A stretch of 64,000 bases of DNA from Brachypterus glaber (GCA_958510825.1 OY294046.1:2542001-2606000); one strand, 5' to 3'. Positions 32,161 to 43,780 are shown, counted from the first letter of the stretch. Made by a program: numbers and translations. The notes: generated by a model from the letters alone, not told the origin.

Positions 32161-32865
32161 ATTAAGAGGTGATTCTATATCCAAAAATATCAAACAAGTT
32201 TCCTATAAAGGTTGGTCCAGAAATGAGCCCTAAGGGAGCTACGGCCCTTTAAAATTGTAATAAAAATAAGGTTTTTAATTAATAACTCTGGTACCCTTTA
32301 AGCTAGAGCGACGAGCTTTTGCATGTATACTAGTATTAATAAGGGCAATAAGTTTATGTTAATTTATTTTTTTTAAATTTATCCAGAGGCGTGCCTAGAC
32401 GGACAAAATATGTGAGGCTTAACACATTTTTGCCCCAAACTTTTTTATGTGTAGTTTTTTTCAGATTTTTTGTAAAAATTATAAATTTCTCGAGTAAAAG
32501 TACATAAAAAATTTCATATAGTTTAACACTGTAGGAGCAGCCGTTTAAAAAAAAATGCAATTTAGAGGAAGCAACATTTTGTGCCACCAAAAACGTTACT
32601 TTTTAAAAGGCTATTACTACTTTAATATTAAATTTAGGTGTTTTCGTGAAGAATACTTTTTTGCTCAGTTTTAAATGAAGAATCACCCTGCAGCATTAAA
32701 ATTATATTGATGCTCTTATTTGTTCCCCATTCAATATGTCATCTTCGAAGGGCTGTAGCTCCCTTAGGGCTAATTTCAAGACCACCCTTTATAGAAACTT
32801 TTTTTCATATTTTAGGATGTAGAATCACCTCTTAAATTTTGGCATGGCAGTTACTGATCACCCTG
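32161..32865. mobile_element. Family M TA MITE, copy 2 (left end lost)
   Basis: The right end CACCCTG-TA is intact. The left starts inside the inverted repeat at TTAAGAGGTGATTCTAT, so about 28 bp are missing. It lies just after the family G copy. Confidence 0.8.
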
Positions 32866-32937
32866 TATAATGGAATGCGAAACATTCTAATCATCACGGC
32901 TTGTTATAGTTTATTATACTATTATATACCGTTTGTT

Positions 32938-33590
32938 ACATCGGCACTTAGTGCTACTAAGAGTGCCGATGTATTGAAATCTTCGCCGAAAAGTCAAAAT
33001 CTTTGTCCACGTTTTTTTCACATTTCTCAACGTTTTAGTCCATTCTTAGTCGAAACCAGTAAAAAAAATTTTTGCGTCCGTCTGTCTGTCTGTCTGTCTG
33101 TCGGTGTAAACTCTCTAACTCCATTTCTACATGAGATATCGACTTGCGGTTTTTTGCATATTGTTTCTTATCGTATTCCGAAGAGCTGATTAGATTTTGG
33201 GGGTAAACGATTGGTGGTAAGGGGGTAAAAATAGGGTAAAACTCCTATTTTTAGCGTTTTTTGTTTATAATTAAGGCAATTATTATTGTATTTGGTTAAT
33301 TTAACACTTATATAAAAGATAATTTTAAATTGGTAAAAAAATGTTATAAACAACGTTTTCCTAAAACGTATTGTTTTCGAGATATTGGCGTTTAAAGCCG
33401 TAAAAGGTTTTTTTAGCATATCTCACATATTTATAACCCGATTTCAAAAAATTATGTCTTAAATAAAAAATGTTATATACAGTTTTTTGCTAGAATATAA
33501 TGTTTTAAAGATACAGAATTTAAAATCAAACAAAACACCTAGTTTGAAATTTGCAAACTAGATGGCTCTAGTGTACAATAGTGCCGATGT
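32938..33590. mobile_element. Element with ACATCGGCACT inverted ends
   Basis: ACATCGGCACT at 32938-32948 is inverted as AGTGCCGATGT at 33580-33590. A (GTCT)n run lies at about 33080-33101. A partial reverse copy is at 27908-28170. No frame with a known domain and no clear target duplication. Confidence 0.65.
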
Positions 33591-33814
33591 TTTGACAGGG
33601 TGCTTGCAACGTTTCATCTAGTTTCTATTCAAAGTAAAATAAACAAATGACTAATTTTTTTGTTAGTAAAAACCTGATAATAAAAGCATGCTTGATTATA
33701 AAAATACAAAAGTTTACAGGTACTTAAAATTTAAAGTGAATCATAGGAATTAATTCTGATTTGTTTTAAAACAAATGCTGCCAACAAAACAATACCTATT
33801 TTTTGCATAAAAAA

Positions 33815-34230
33815 TACACTGCCCAGTAAAAGAGATTTCCCATTTTTCACCTCCGCGCGTGAAATTGATTTTTTATTGAGATTATCAGATTCACTTTTAG
33901 CAACCTCAAAAACCCCAATATACCATTTTTCACAAAAACCAACCCCCGACCCTCAGGTAGAAATTTTTTATTAATAGATTCACTTTCAGTAACCTGAACA
34001 AACCCCAATATACGAATTTTCACGAAAACTGCCCCCCGTCCCTCAGAGGGTGAAATAATAAAAAATTTATTATCAGATTCAGATTCGTCGACCCCAAAAA
34101 CCCCTATGTTCCAATTTTGACGAAAATATTGAAAATATTTAAAAATATTCACCCCCTCACCCCCGAGGGGTGGAGTTTGTTATCAGATTCAATTTCAACA
34201 ACCTTAAAAACCCCTATATAGCAATTTTCA
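33815..34230. repeat. 98-bp tandem repeat element, copy 1 (reversed)
   Basis: About four units contain ATTATCAGATTCA, AACCTCAAAAACCCC.ATAT and CCCTCAG-like words. The outer edge reads CACTGCCCAGTAAAAGAG and CACCTCCGCGCGTGAAAT. The same array, reversed, is in the intron at 63365-63815. Confidence 0.75.
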
Positions 34231-34496
34231 ATTTTTTGTAAAAAAATGTACGTTTCCCCATCTTGCCGCACTCAAAACGTTCTTAAGTTATCGTGCAGAA
34301 AAGATTTCCCGGACAGACCGATCGACTAAAAAGTTTTTTTTTTAAACGCAAAAAAAATGAAAATTATTGCACGAATACAAGGCTTTCCGAAATTTTGAAA
34401 GTTTTAAAAATGAGAAAGCAAAATAAAAAAAATAAGTTTGAACTACAAAATTTGAACAATATTATTTGTACACTAAGATTTTTAAGCTTTTCGTAA

Positions 34497-35142
34497 GTAA
34501 AAATATATTTTTTCTTCACGCGTACTAAAATGTTCATATTTTATAACTGAACACACTAGTTAAAAGTGATCTATTTTTTTACAGTAAAAAAATAAGTTCA
34601 TTGTTGTACGCCGTAAAAAAAAGTTAGTTAGCAAAACCACCACTGGCGGCAGCACTCTTTGACTTTGACAGCCATACTTCAAACTTGTTTATTATGTAAA
34701 CAGGTGGGAGACTCGAGATTCTGTGCAAAAACCTTGTGTAAAATTGATTAAAAATGATCGAAGAAGAATATATGGTTTATACACCTACAAATCTCTCCGA
34801 AATTGCAAATGCTACGTTAGACAAGTTACCATCGAAATCGCGAAAAGTGTACGATTTAGCTTACGAAAAAAAATTAAAATGAGCTAAGGAAGGTTTAAGT
34901 TAATTTCGAAAGGGTTTTATTGGCCTATTTTAATAAAAAAAACATACTTTATTACTGAATAAATTAAATTCAAAAATTAATATTTTAAAAAATATATAGG
35001 ATGCTTGAAGAAAAAATAGTATGTTTCACTCAGAGGAAAAGTGTTTTTTTTACTCGTCTGTAGTTTCCGGACTCCGCTTCGCGTCGTCCGTAAATTCTAC
35101 AGACTAGTAAAAAAAAACTTCACTTTTCCTCTTAGTAAAACA
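34497..35142 (+). mobile_element. Family R element, copy 3
   Basis: This is the most complete straight copy. It has the TTCACGCGTACTAAAATG end, the CCACCACTGGCGGCAGCACT block, then the short frame, then a terminal hairpin (GAGGAAAAGTG..CGTCTGTAG against CTACAGACTAG..CACTTTTCCTC) around CCGCTTCGCGTCG. The class cannot be read from the ends; the short frame suggests a relation to tyrosine-recombinase elements. Confidence 0.75.
34754..34882 (+). pseudogene. Recombinase N-terminal-like short frame (42 codons)
   Basis: ATG at 34754, TGA at 34880. The C-terminal part, LPSKSRKVYDLAYEKKLK, resembles the core-binding (SAM-like) start of Crypton-type and related tyrosine recombinases of insects, which have an LP-K-S---Y---Y--F--W pattern. 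The TGA stands where the conserved Trp (TGG) would be. The same frame, with the same TGA, occurs at 11445-11573 (with an extra TAG) and 49110-49238; a truncated one is at 5203-5298. No catalytic Arg/His/Tyr region is present. It is either a first-exon relic or a retained short peptide; I favour a relic. The homology is from memory of family patterns. Confidence 0.5.
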
Positions 35143-35523
35143 ATATACAATTTTTTTACCAATGCAGGATTCTAAGACTTAAGTCCCAGGGAAATTTCCC
35201 TGGGGAAAGTAATATTCCATTATAAACTATTTGAGAAAATTTACTTGAAAAAATCCCACGTTCAGGTGTAAAGAATGTGTCTTCCCTGTACACAGGAAGC
35301 CTACTTCCTCTAAATATGCTCCTCCCAATAAAAAAAACAAAGGTTGTCATTTGTGTATTAATTACGCAACGGTCGTTAACTAACGCACGTAAATTTTCAA
35401 AAAAAAATCAGAATTAATTTGAATCTAATTATTGCTTGAGCCATTGTACAATCCAGTAGTCGGCGAATTTCCAGTACTTGCATAGGCGCCGCGGCGACTC
35501 TGGCGTTGAGGCGAGGTTTTAAA

Positions 35524-35948
35524 TATTTTTTCTATTTGCGACTCATATAAGCTCATAATCACACGCATTTTGCGTGTTCTTAAAGGCCCATAAGAGGTCT
35601 CTACTTTTTTTTCTGTTGCGTTGGCAATTTTAAGTTTAATTTTTTACAAAATTTAGTGTTTGGGTTATTTTTTACCGTGTTAAAATTGTGGACTGGTTAA
35701 TTGCAGTGAAAAAAGAAGAGATGACTGTAAAATATATCAAAATATCATTTGTTCTTAGAATTTTAAACATAGTGTAAACTGTAATGCCAACCCAAAACAA
35801 AAATCCCTAAATCAGTCATCAATTTAAATGTTTTTTTTTTTTTAATTTTAGAGCAAAATAGAAAAAATTGTATAAAGCACTCGTTTCATAACACGTTTTT
35901 AGAGTACGTACGTACGTACGTTATGAAACTAGTACTTTAATATACTAT
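35524..35948 (-). mobile_element. Family T element, copy 3, nested in family B
   Basis: Reverse orientation, from TTTTCTATTTGCG to CTTTAATATACTA. Removing it rejoins AAATATT to TACATTT, which is the uninterrupted family B sequence at 14060-14075. Little or no target duplication remains (at most 2-3 bp). The CG-rich hairpin centre is replaced by ACGTACGTACGTACG. Confidence 0.75.
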
Positions 35949-36094
35949 ACATTTTTATTTCTTTTTATCTTGATTTTTTTTAATGATTCCATTTAAACGA
36001 GTCAGGTGGGAAAAACGTTATCGACAAATAAAAATTAAAAACCTTTGTATTCTTAAAAGATAAAAATCGAATGTCGGTTTTTTTCTTTGAAAAA

Positions 36095-36143
<49 letters not shown>

Positions 36144-36571
36144 GTAGAACTATCAATAGGAGGCCCGATACATAGCATAGGTGATTCGAAGCCCGGGTTT
36201 AGGGGCAAGGAAAAAAGATATATGTGTAACGCTAATACGAGTCCCTATTATATTTTCCGGTCATAGCAAGCCCAAATGTATATTTTTTTGATTTTTCACA
36301 GTTATTTGAAGCCCTGCGATGTTGCCAATATTTCCTACTTATAAATTCGATATAATAATTATTTAAGTTGTCTTTGTATGAAAGTTTAACGCTTGTTTTT
36401 TAATGATAAATGAATAATATTGTTATAAAAGTAGTTTTTATTTTTAATATTTAAAATGTTTAAAATGTAATGAAACTATTTTGTTTTTTATTAAAAAAGT
36501 GATGTTTTGGTCTGGTGTAAAAAAATATCAACATAATTTGGAATAAATAAGGTTAACGTTTATTTAGAAAA

Positions 36572-39500
36572 ATGTTTCAAAGGGGGAAGCCACCATTAAA
36601 TATTGTCCGATGGGGTTCAAATTTTAGGATGGGGTGCGGGAAGGTCTCTTAAGTCAGCATACAAAATTTCAGCCCGATCGGATAATTTAAAGTTCTCGTT
36701 TTTTACCATTCCGCAGAAAAAAATCGTTTCGCAGACGTAAACCAACCCTAAATATTTTCCGATGGGGTTAAAATTTTAAAATGGGGTGCAGGGAGGTCCC
36801 TAAAGTCGCTGTAAAAAATTTCAGCCCGATCGGATAATTCAAAGTACTCTTTTTTACCGTTCTGCAGGAAAAAATTATTTCACAGGCGTAAACCAACCCT
36901 AAAAATTTTCCGATAGAGTTGAAATTTTAGAATGGGGTGCAGGGAGGTCTATAAAGTCAGCATACAAAATTTCAGCCCTATCGGATAATTTAAAGTAATC
37001 GTTTTTCACCATTCCGCAGAAAAAAATCGTTTCGCAGGCGTAAACCAACCCTAAATATTTTTCGATCAGGTTATAATTTTGGGATGGGGTGCAGGAAGGT
37101 GCCTTAAGTCAGCATACAAAATTTCAGCCCGATAATTTAAAGTACTCTTTTTTTACCGTTCCGCTGAAAAAAATTGTTTCAAAGGGGGAAGTCACCCTTG
37201 AATATTGTTCGATGGGGTTGAAATTTTATGATGGGATGCAGAAAGGTCCCTTAAGTCAGCATAAAAAATTTTATACCGATCGGATAATTTCAAGTACTCG
37301 TTTTTTACTATTCCACAGAAAAAAAAGTTTCGGAGGCGTAAACCAACCCTAAATATTTTCCAATAGGGTTGAAATTTTAGGATGGGGTGCAGGAAAGTCC
37401 TTTAGGTCAGCATAAAAAATTTCAGCTCGATTGGAAAATTTAAAGTACTCGTTTTGTTTCATTCCGCAGATAAAAATCGTTTCGCAGGCGTAAACCAACC
37501 CTAAATATTTTCTGATCGGGTTATAATTTTAGGATCGGGTGCAAGAAGGTGCCTAAAGTCAGCGTACAAAATTTTAGACTGATCGGATAATTAAAAGTAC
37601 TCTTTTTTTACCCTTCCGCAGGAAAAAATCATTTCACAGGCGTAAATCAACTTAAAATATTTTCCGATCGGGTTATAATTTTAGAATGGGGTGCAGGGTG
37701 GTACCTAAAGTCAGCATACAATATTTCAGCCCGATCTGATAATTTAAAGTACTCGTTTTTTTACCATTCCGCAGAAAAAAATCGTTTCGTAGGCGTAAAC
37801 CAACCCTAAATATTTTCATATGGGGTTGAAATTTTAGAATGGGGTGCAGGGAGATCCCTAAAGTCACCACAAAAAATTTCAGCCCAATCGAATAATTTAA
37901 AGTTCTCTTTTTTTACCGTTCCGCTGAAAAAAAAAATGGTTCAAAGGGGGAAGCCACCGTTAAATATTGTCCGATGGGGTTAAAATTTTAGGATGGGGTG
38001 CAGGAAGGTCTGCAAAGTCAGCATACAAAATTTCAGCCCGATCGGATAATTTAAAGTACTCGTTTTTTACAATTCCGCAGAAAAAATCGTTTCGGAGGCG
38101 TAAACCAACCCTAAATATTTTCCGATGGGGTTAAAATTTTAAAATGGGGTGCAGGGAGGTCCCTAAAGTCGCCGTAAAAAATTTCAGCCCGATCGGATAA
38201 TTTAAAGTTCTCGTTTTTTACCATTCCGCAGAAAAAAATCGTTTCGCAGGTGTAAACCAACCCTAAATATTTTCCGATGGGGTTGAAATTTTAGGATGGG
38301 GTGCAGGGAGGTCCCTAAAGTCACCACAAATTTTCAGCCCAATCGGATAATTGAAAGTTCTATTTTTTACCGTTCCGCTGAAAAAAAATGTTTCAAAGGG
38401 GGAAGCCAGCCTTAAATATTGTCCGATGGGGTTCAAATTTTAGGATGGGGTGCAGGAAGGTCTCTTGAGTCAGCATACAAAATTTCAGTCTGATCGGATA
38501 ATTTAAAGTACTCGTTTTTTACCATTCCGCAGAAAACATCGTTTCGGAGGCGTAAACCAACCCTAAATATTTTCCGATCGGGTTATAATTTTAGAATGGG
38601 GTGCAGGGGGGTACTTGAAGTTAGCATAAAAAAATTCAGCCCGATCGGATAATTTAAAGTACTCGTTTTTTACCATTCCGCAGAAAAAAATCGTTTTGCA
38701 GGCGTAAACCAACCCTAAATATTTTCAGATGGGGTTGAAATTTTAGAATGGGTTGCAGGAAGATCCCTAAAGTCACCACAAAAAATTTCAGGCCAATCGG
38801 ATAATTTAAAGTTCTCTGTTTTTACCGTTCCGCTGAAAAAAAATGTTTCAAAGGGGAAGCCACCCTTAAATATTTTCCGATGGGGTTTAAATTTTAGGAT
38901 GGGGTGCAGGAAGGTCTCTTAAGTCAGCATAGAAAATTTCAGTCCGATCGGATAATTTAAAGTACTCGTTTTTTACCATTCCGCAGAAAACATCGTTTCG
39001 GAGGCGTAAACCAACCCTACATATTTTCCGATCGGGTTATAATTTTAGAATGGGGTGCAGGGTGGTACCTAAAGTCAGCATAAAAAATTTCAGCCCGATC
39101 GGATAATTTAAAGTACTCGTTTTTTACCATTCCGCAGAAAAAAATCGTTTTGCAGCAGTAAACCAACCCTTAATATTTTCAGATGGGGTTGAAATTTTAG
39201 AATGGGGTGCAGGAAGATTCCTAAAGTCACGACAAACAATTTCAGGCCAATCGGATAATCTTAAGTTCTCTTTTTTAACCGTTCCGCTGAAAAAAAAATG
39301 TTTCAAAGGGGAAGCCACCGTTAAAATTTTCCGATGGGGTTAAAATTTTAGGATGGGATGCAGGAAGGTCTGTAAAGTCAGCATACAAAATTTCAGCCCG
39401 ATCGGATAATTTAAAGTACTCGTTTTTTACCATTCCGCAGAAAAAATCGTTTCGGAGGCGTAAACCAACCCTAAATATTTTCTGATGGGGTTGAAATTTT

Positions 39501-41236
39501 AGAATGGGGTGCAGAGAGGTCCCTAAAGTCGCCCTAAAAAATTTCAGCCCGATCGGATAATTTAAAGTTCTCGTTTTTTACCATTCCGCAGAAAAAAATC
39601 GTTTCGCAGGCGTAAACCAACCTTAAATATTTTCCGATGGGGTTGAAATTTTAGGATAGGGTGCAGGGAGGTCCCTAAAGTCACCACAAAAATTTTCAGC
39701 CCAATCGGATAATTGAAAGTTCTATTTTTTACCGTTCCGCTGAAAAAAAAAATGTTTCAAAGGGGGAAGCCACCCTTAAATATTGTCCGATGGGGTTCAA
39801 ATTTTAGGAAGGTCTCTTAAGTCAGCATACAAAATTTCAGTCCGATCTGATAATTTAAAGTACTCGTTTTTTACCATTCCGCAGAAAACATCGTTTCGGA
39901 GGCGTAAACCAACCCTAAATATTTTCCGATCGGGTTATGATTTTAGAATGGGGTGCAGGGTGGTACCTAAAGTCAGCATAAATAATTTCAGCCCGATCAG
40001 ATAATTTAAAGTACTCGTTTTTTACCATTCCGCAAAAAAAAATCGTTTTGCAGGCGTAAACCAACCCTAAATATTTTCAGATGGGGTTGAAATTTTAGGA
40101 TAGGGTGCAGGGAGGTCCCTAAAGTCACCACAAAAATTTTCAGCCCAATCGGATAATTGAAAGTTCTATTTTTTACCGTTCCGCTGAAAACAAATGTTTC
40201 AAAGGGGGAAGCCACCCTTAAATATTGTCCGATGGGGTTCAAATTTTAGGATGGGGTGCAGGAAGGTCTCTTAAGTCAGCATACAAAATTTCAGTCCGAT
40301 CGGATAATTTAAAGTACTCGTTTTTTACCATTCCGCAGAAAACATCGTTTCGGAGGCGTAAACCAACCCTAAATATTTTCCGATCGGGTTATAATTTTAG
40401 AATGGGGTGCAGGGGGGTACTTAAAGTTAGCATAAAAAAATTCAGCCCGATCGGATAATTTAAAGTACTCGTTTTTTACCATTCCGCAGAAAAAAATCGT
40501 TTTGCAGGCATAAACCAACCCTAAATATTTTCAGATGGGGTTGAAATTTTAGAATGGGTTGCAGGAAGATCCCTAAAGTCACCACAAACAATTTCAGGCC
40601 AATCGGATAATTTAAAGTTCTCTGTTTTTACCGTTCCGCTGAAAAAAAATGTTTCAAAGGGGAAGCCACCCTTAAATATTTTCCGATGGGGTTTAAATTT
40701 TAGGATGGGGTGCAGGAAGGTCTCTTAAGTCAGCATAGAAAATTTAAAGTACTCGTTTTTTACCATTCCACAGAAAACATCGTTTCGGAGGCGTAAACCA
40801 ACCCTAAATATTTTCCGATCGGGTTATAATTTTAGAATGGGGTGCAGGGTGGTACCTAAAGTCAGCATAAAAAATTTCAGCCCGATCGGATAATTTAAAG
40901 TACTCGTTTTTTACCATTCCGCAGAAAAAATCGTTTCGGAGGCGTAAACCAACCCTAAATATTTTCCGATGGGGTTGAAATTTTAGAATGGGGTGCAGGG
41001 AGGTCCTTAAAGTCGCTGTAAAAAATTTCAGCCCGATCGGATAATTTAAAGTACTCTTTTTTTACCGTTCCGCTGAAAAAAAATTGTTTTAAAGGGGGAA
41101 GCCACCCTTAAATATTGTTTGATGGGGTTGAAATTTCATGATGGGGTGCAGAAAGGTCCCTTAAGTCAACGTACAAAATTTCAGCCCGATCGGATAATTT
41201 AAAGTACTCTTTTTTTACCGTTCCGCAGGAAAAGAT
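36572..41236. repeat. Satellite array, about 31 monomers of about 152 bp with trimeric order
   Basis: Each monomer contains TTTCAGCCCGATCGGATAAT, TTTAAAGTACTCGTTTTTTA and CCATTCCGCAG or CCGTTCCGCTG. Type A starts with GTTTCGCAGGCGTAAACCAA or similar. Type B starts GTTTCAAAGGGGGAAGCC. B monomers begin near 36576, 37177, 37937, 38390, 38845, 39299, 39754, 40195, 40650 and 41086. After two irregular blocks of 4 and 5 monomers, the order is B-A-A with a period of about 455 bp; two trimers are shortened by deletions of about 14 and 18 bp. The open frames in it are repeat artefacts. Confidence 0.92.
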
Positions 41237-41375
41237 CGTTATTTCCCACTGTGAATCCCACGAGAGTCCGTTAACGGAACTTGATAGACAGTTTTTTTCT
41301 TACAATAAAAACTCTTTGAAATATAGAAAATATTTAAAGTTATTTATTGAATTTAGGTATGTTACGTTAACTTAC

Positions 41376-41421
41376 CTTGAGCTTTTAAAGCAAGCTCTAA
41401 TATCTTCTTAGACCTATTCAT
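41376..41421 (-). CDS. First-exon-like relic inside the satellite-bearing element
   Basis: The ATG at 41421-41419 opens 15 codons (MNRSKKILELALKAQ) and reaches a consensus donor CAAG/GTAAGT at 41376/41375. The run MxRSxKIL at a protein start is one I associate with transposon-encoded proteins in insects; this is memory, not a match. It reads from the right end of the element inward, where a transposase first exon would be, but the following interior is satellite. It is probably a non-functional remnant, although the ATG, frame and splice donor are intact. Confidence 0.4.
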
Positions 41422-41815
41422 TTCTTCTTTAACAAGCACATGACCACAAAAGATTTAGCGCCAATTAATACTACAGTGCTGAACAATTTAAGTTGAAGTA
41501 GTCAACAACGTTGCCAAATCTTAGGGACTCACATCATATGACAACTACATAAAAATACATGCAACATACAGTTCTACTGTGTCGCCATCTAGTTCAACTT
41601 CCGTGAACACAGGCGCGTATATTTTGATGGGTATTAGAATAATAGGAAGCCCTGGGCAATTTTTCAAGTCTTCTTCTTCTACTATATTTAAGGTCCAATA
41701 AAACGATATACACTATAAAAAATTCGAAGCCCAAAACCGGGCCTCGTATGTCGGTAGTGGGCTTCGTATCGCAGGTCGAACATGCAATTTCGGGCTCCCT
41801 ATTGATGGAATATGA

Positions 41816-41857
<42 letters not shown>

Positions 41858-42312
41858 GTATGTATAGTTAATATTGTTGTCGGTAACAAATTAGTCGTCA
41901 AATGTTTCGACATAAAAAATTCCCTCATAATTCGGCAAAATTATTCCGTAAGCCTATGTTTCTATGTTTATTTTCAACGTTGATGAGTCATAACTGAGTT
42001 TACGCCGAATACTAAAATCTATCGAACACAAGTTTCATGCTATTCAAGTACGAAGCAAGCGCATTTAATTCATTTTGTCTTGCGTCGCGACGCGTCGCAC
42101 TTGTTTAACATGAGACTTGCATCGTCTACGTGATACACACGCACATGCTATGTGTGTGTGTCTATGTTTTGGTATTTTTTTTTCAACGTTTATGACCCAC
42201 AACCGGATTCTCGCCGGGGTATGGTGATTTCGAAGGTTGCAAAATAAAACAATAGAGGCAAGATAAAAAGCCTCAAAAAAAATTATTTGGAGAGATTTAA
42301 AGTAAATAAATA

Positions 42313-42899
42313 CAGCCTGTTCCAGAACTCGCGTACAGAAATTTGAGGGTATATTAAAAACCCTCTGGAAAATATGAAAAAAATGTCAAAAAAAATCCAT
42401 CTTCGTTCAATTCAAAAATAAAAACGCTTTAAGTGGACCAATACTGTTGCTGATGTTAAATTACCTTTAAACGTTGAATTTGTAGCTATGGAAGCAAATT
42501 TAATTATTGCAGGTACAAATTCTGTAGGTTGACATGGTGATTAATGTGACATAAATATTTATTAATGTCAAAAAACCACCGCCGGATGGAGTGACCCTAT
42601 AAAAATAGAATATTTGATAGCCTCTGTCGGTTTTGTCAAAATATAATAACCTAAAAAGATTCTAAAGTTGAAAGTCTCAAACAATGCACGCGTCAACAAT
42701 TAAAATGCAACCATAGTTACTAATAAGTAGGGAAAAACTAATTTGTAGGTAATTTAACATCAGCAACAGGATTGGTCGGATTAAATAGCTTCCTTTTTAA
42801 TTAGTATTGAAAATGGATTTTTTTCGAATTTTTTTCATATTTTCCAGAGGGTTTTTAATATACTCTCAAATTTCTGTACGCGAGTTCTGGAACAGGCTG
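42313..42899. mobile_element. TA-duplicating element with inverted ends of about 160 bp
   Basis: CAGCCTGTTCCAGAACTCGC at the left is perfectly inverted at the right, and the arms stay similar for about 160 bp (CCCTCTGGAAAATATGAAAA, then GTTGCTGATGTTAAATTACC). TA flanks both ends (42311-42312 and 42900-42901). No frame. Tc1/mariner-type is likely from the TA duplication. Confidence 0.85.
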
Positions 42900-43217
42900 T
42901 ATGTAGATCTCTCAAACGATATTCAAAAATTTCCAGTGTGCATATTTTGAATAAAAAAGGAAATAAAACTAATCCGATTATATTATAAAACATCTAATTT
43001 CCTAACTGGTAAGCTATTATTTAATAAAATTATATACCTACAATTCACTGAATTTTCTTTATTATAATAATATTACCATATTATGGTAAAAGCCAGGTAG
43101 GAAATATAATATAAAATTAACATACTACACAGTTTACAAATTTCAACTTTTTTTGTAAGAAAGTTGATTTACATGTTTACGAGGGGTTGACCGCGTCTGA
43201 AATTGGTACAAAAGAGT

Positions 43218-43322
43218 TCGTTTTTGCAAAGAGTTCCTCAGAGTTCCTTCGGAATTCCTCCAGAGTTCCTCCGATTTTCCTGGGAGTTCCTCCTGTGTTC
43301 TTTAAGAGTTCCTCTCTGGAAG
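43218..43322. repeat. Short tandem repeat, AGAGTTCCTCC-like units
   Basis: About eight degenerate units of 11-15 bp built on GAGTTCCTCC follow each other. Confidence 0.7.
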
Positions 43323-43565
43323 GGGTAATTTTTGGCAAATAAGCCGTAGAAACTACCGCTATACAGGCACTACTGCCAATAAAATAGTGCTTTCCAAAAA
43401 GAGCCTTTTATTTGTGTTTTTTATGTCAATATAAATCAATTTTGAGCAAAAAAAAAAATTTCGGTCTATAGGTCGGTTGATCTGTCGGTCGTTCTGCCAG
43501 GGTGGAAATCTTGTAGGCACAGTGCCGTAACCAGAAAAAATCTAAGGGGGACTCAGCCCCTAGGG

Positions 43566-43780
43566 AGGCACAAAAAAGCTTTGTCCCTGACGGTTTCAAC
43601 TAAAACTTGGTGCCCCTACAAAAAAAAATTGGCGCTAAAAAAAAGACCTTCAAGAAAAAAAGCTTTGTCCCTGACGGTCACTACCAAACTTGGCGCCCCT
43701 TCAAAAAAAAAAAAACTGGCGCCCTAAAATTACCTTCGACATAAAACGCTTTATCCATGACAGTTTCTACCAAACTACTT
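43566..43780. repeat. Tandem repeat, three units of about 76-97 bp
   Basis: AGCTTTGTCCCTGACGG, then CTACCAAACTTGGCGCCCC, recurs at about 43575, 43670 and, diverged, 43747. Confidence 0.7.

Larger units (their letters stand above)
36141..41815. mobile_element. Satellite-bearing DNA element of about 5.7 kb in a TA microsatellite
   Basis: The element sits inside the TA run of a family B MITE: (TA)n lies on both sides, and the MITE halves continue outside. Its ends are imperfect inverted repeats with TATCAATAGGAGGCCCGA at 36151 against TTCGGGCTCCCTATTGATGG at 41789. The heptamer GAAGCCC occurs at 36188, 36308, 41646 and 41726, and inverted at 41759, as expected for subterminal transposase-binding words. 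The interior is a satellite array (36572-41236). Near the right end a first-exon-like coding start reads inward (41376-41421). No transposase domain remains, so this is probably a non-autonomous derivative. The superfamily is not resolved. Confidence 0.65.
35454..42013. mobile_element. hAT-type MITE, family B, copy 4, split by two insertions
   Basis: The left end CAGTAGTCGGCGAATTTCC is at 35454. The family sequence then stops at about 35523, resumes at about 35949-36140, and resumes again at about 41816-42013. The first break holds family T (35524-35948) and the second the satellite-bearing element (36141-41815). The right terminus is diverged (CGAATACTA), so the target duplication is not clear. 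Confidence 0.75.

Noticed and set aside
37089..40458. Several 64-87 codon frames in the satellite
   Set aside because: The same peptide phrases recur with the monomer on both strands and shift with indels, so there is no gene.
36572..41236. CRISPR-like regular spacing
   Set aside because: Monomers abut with no unique spacers and vary among themselves, so it is a satellite and not a CRISPR array.
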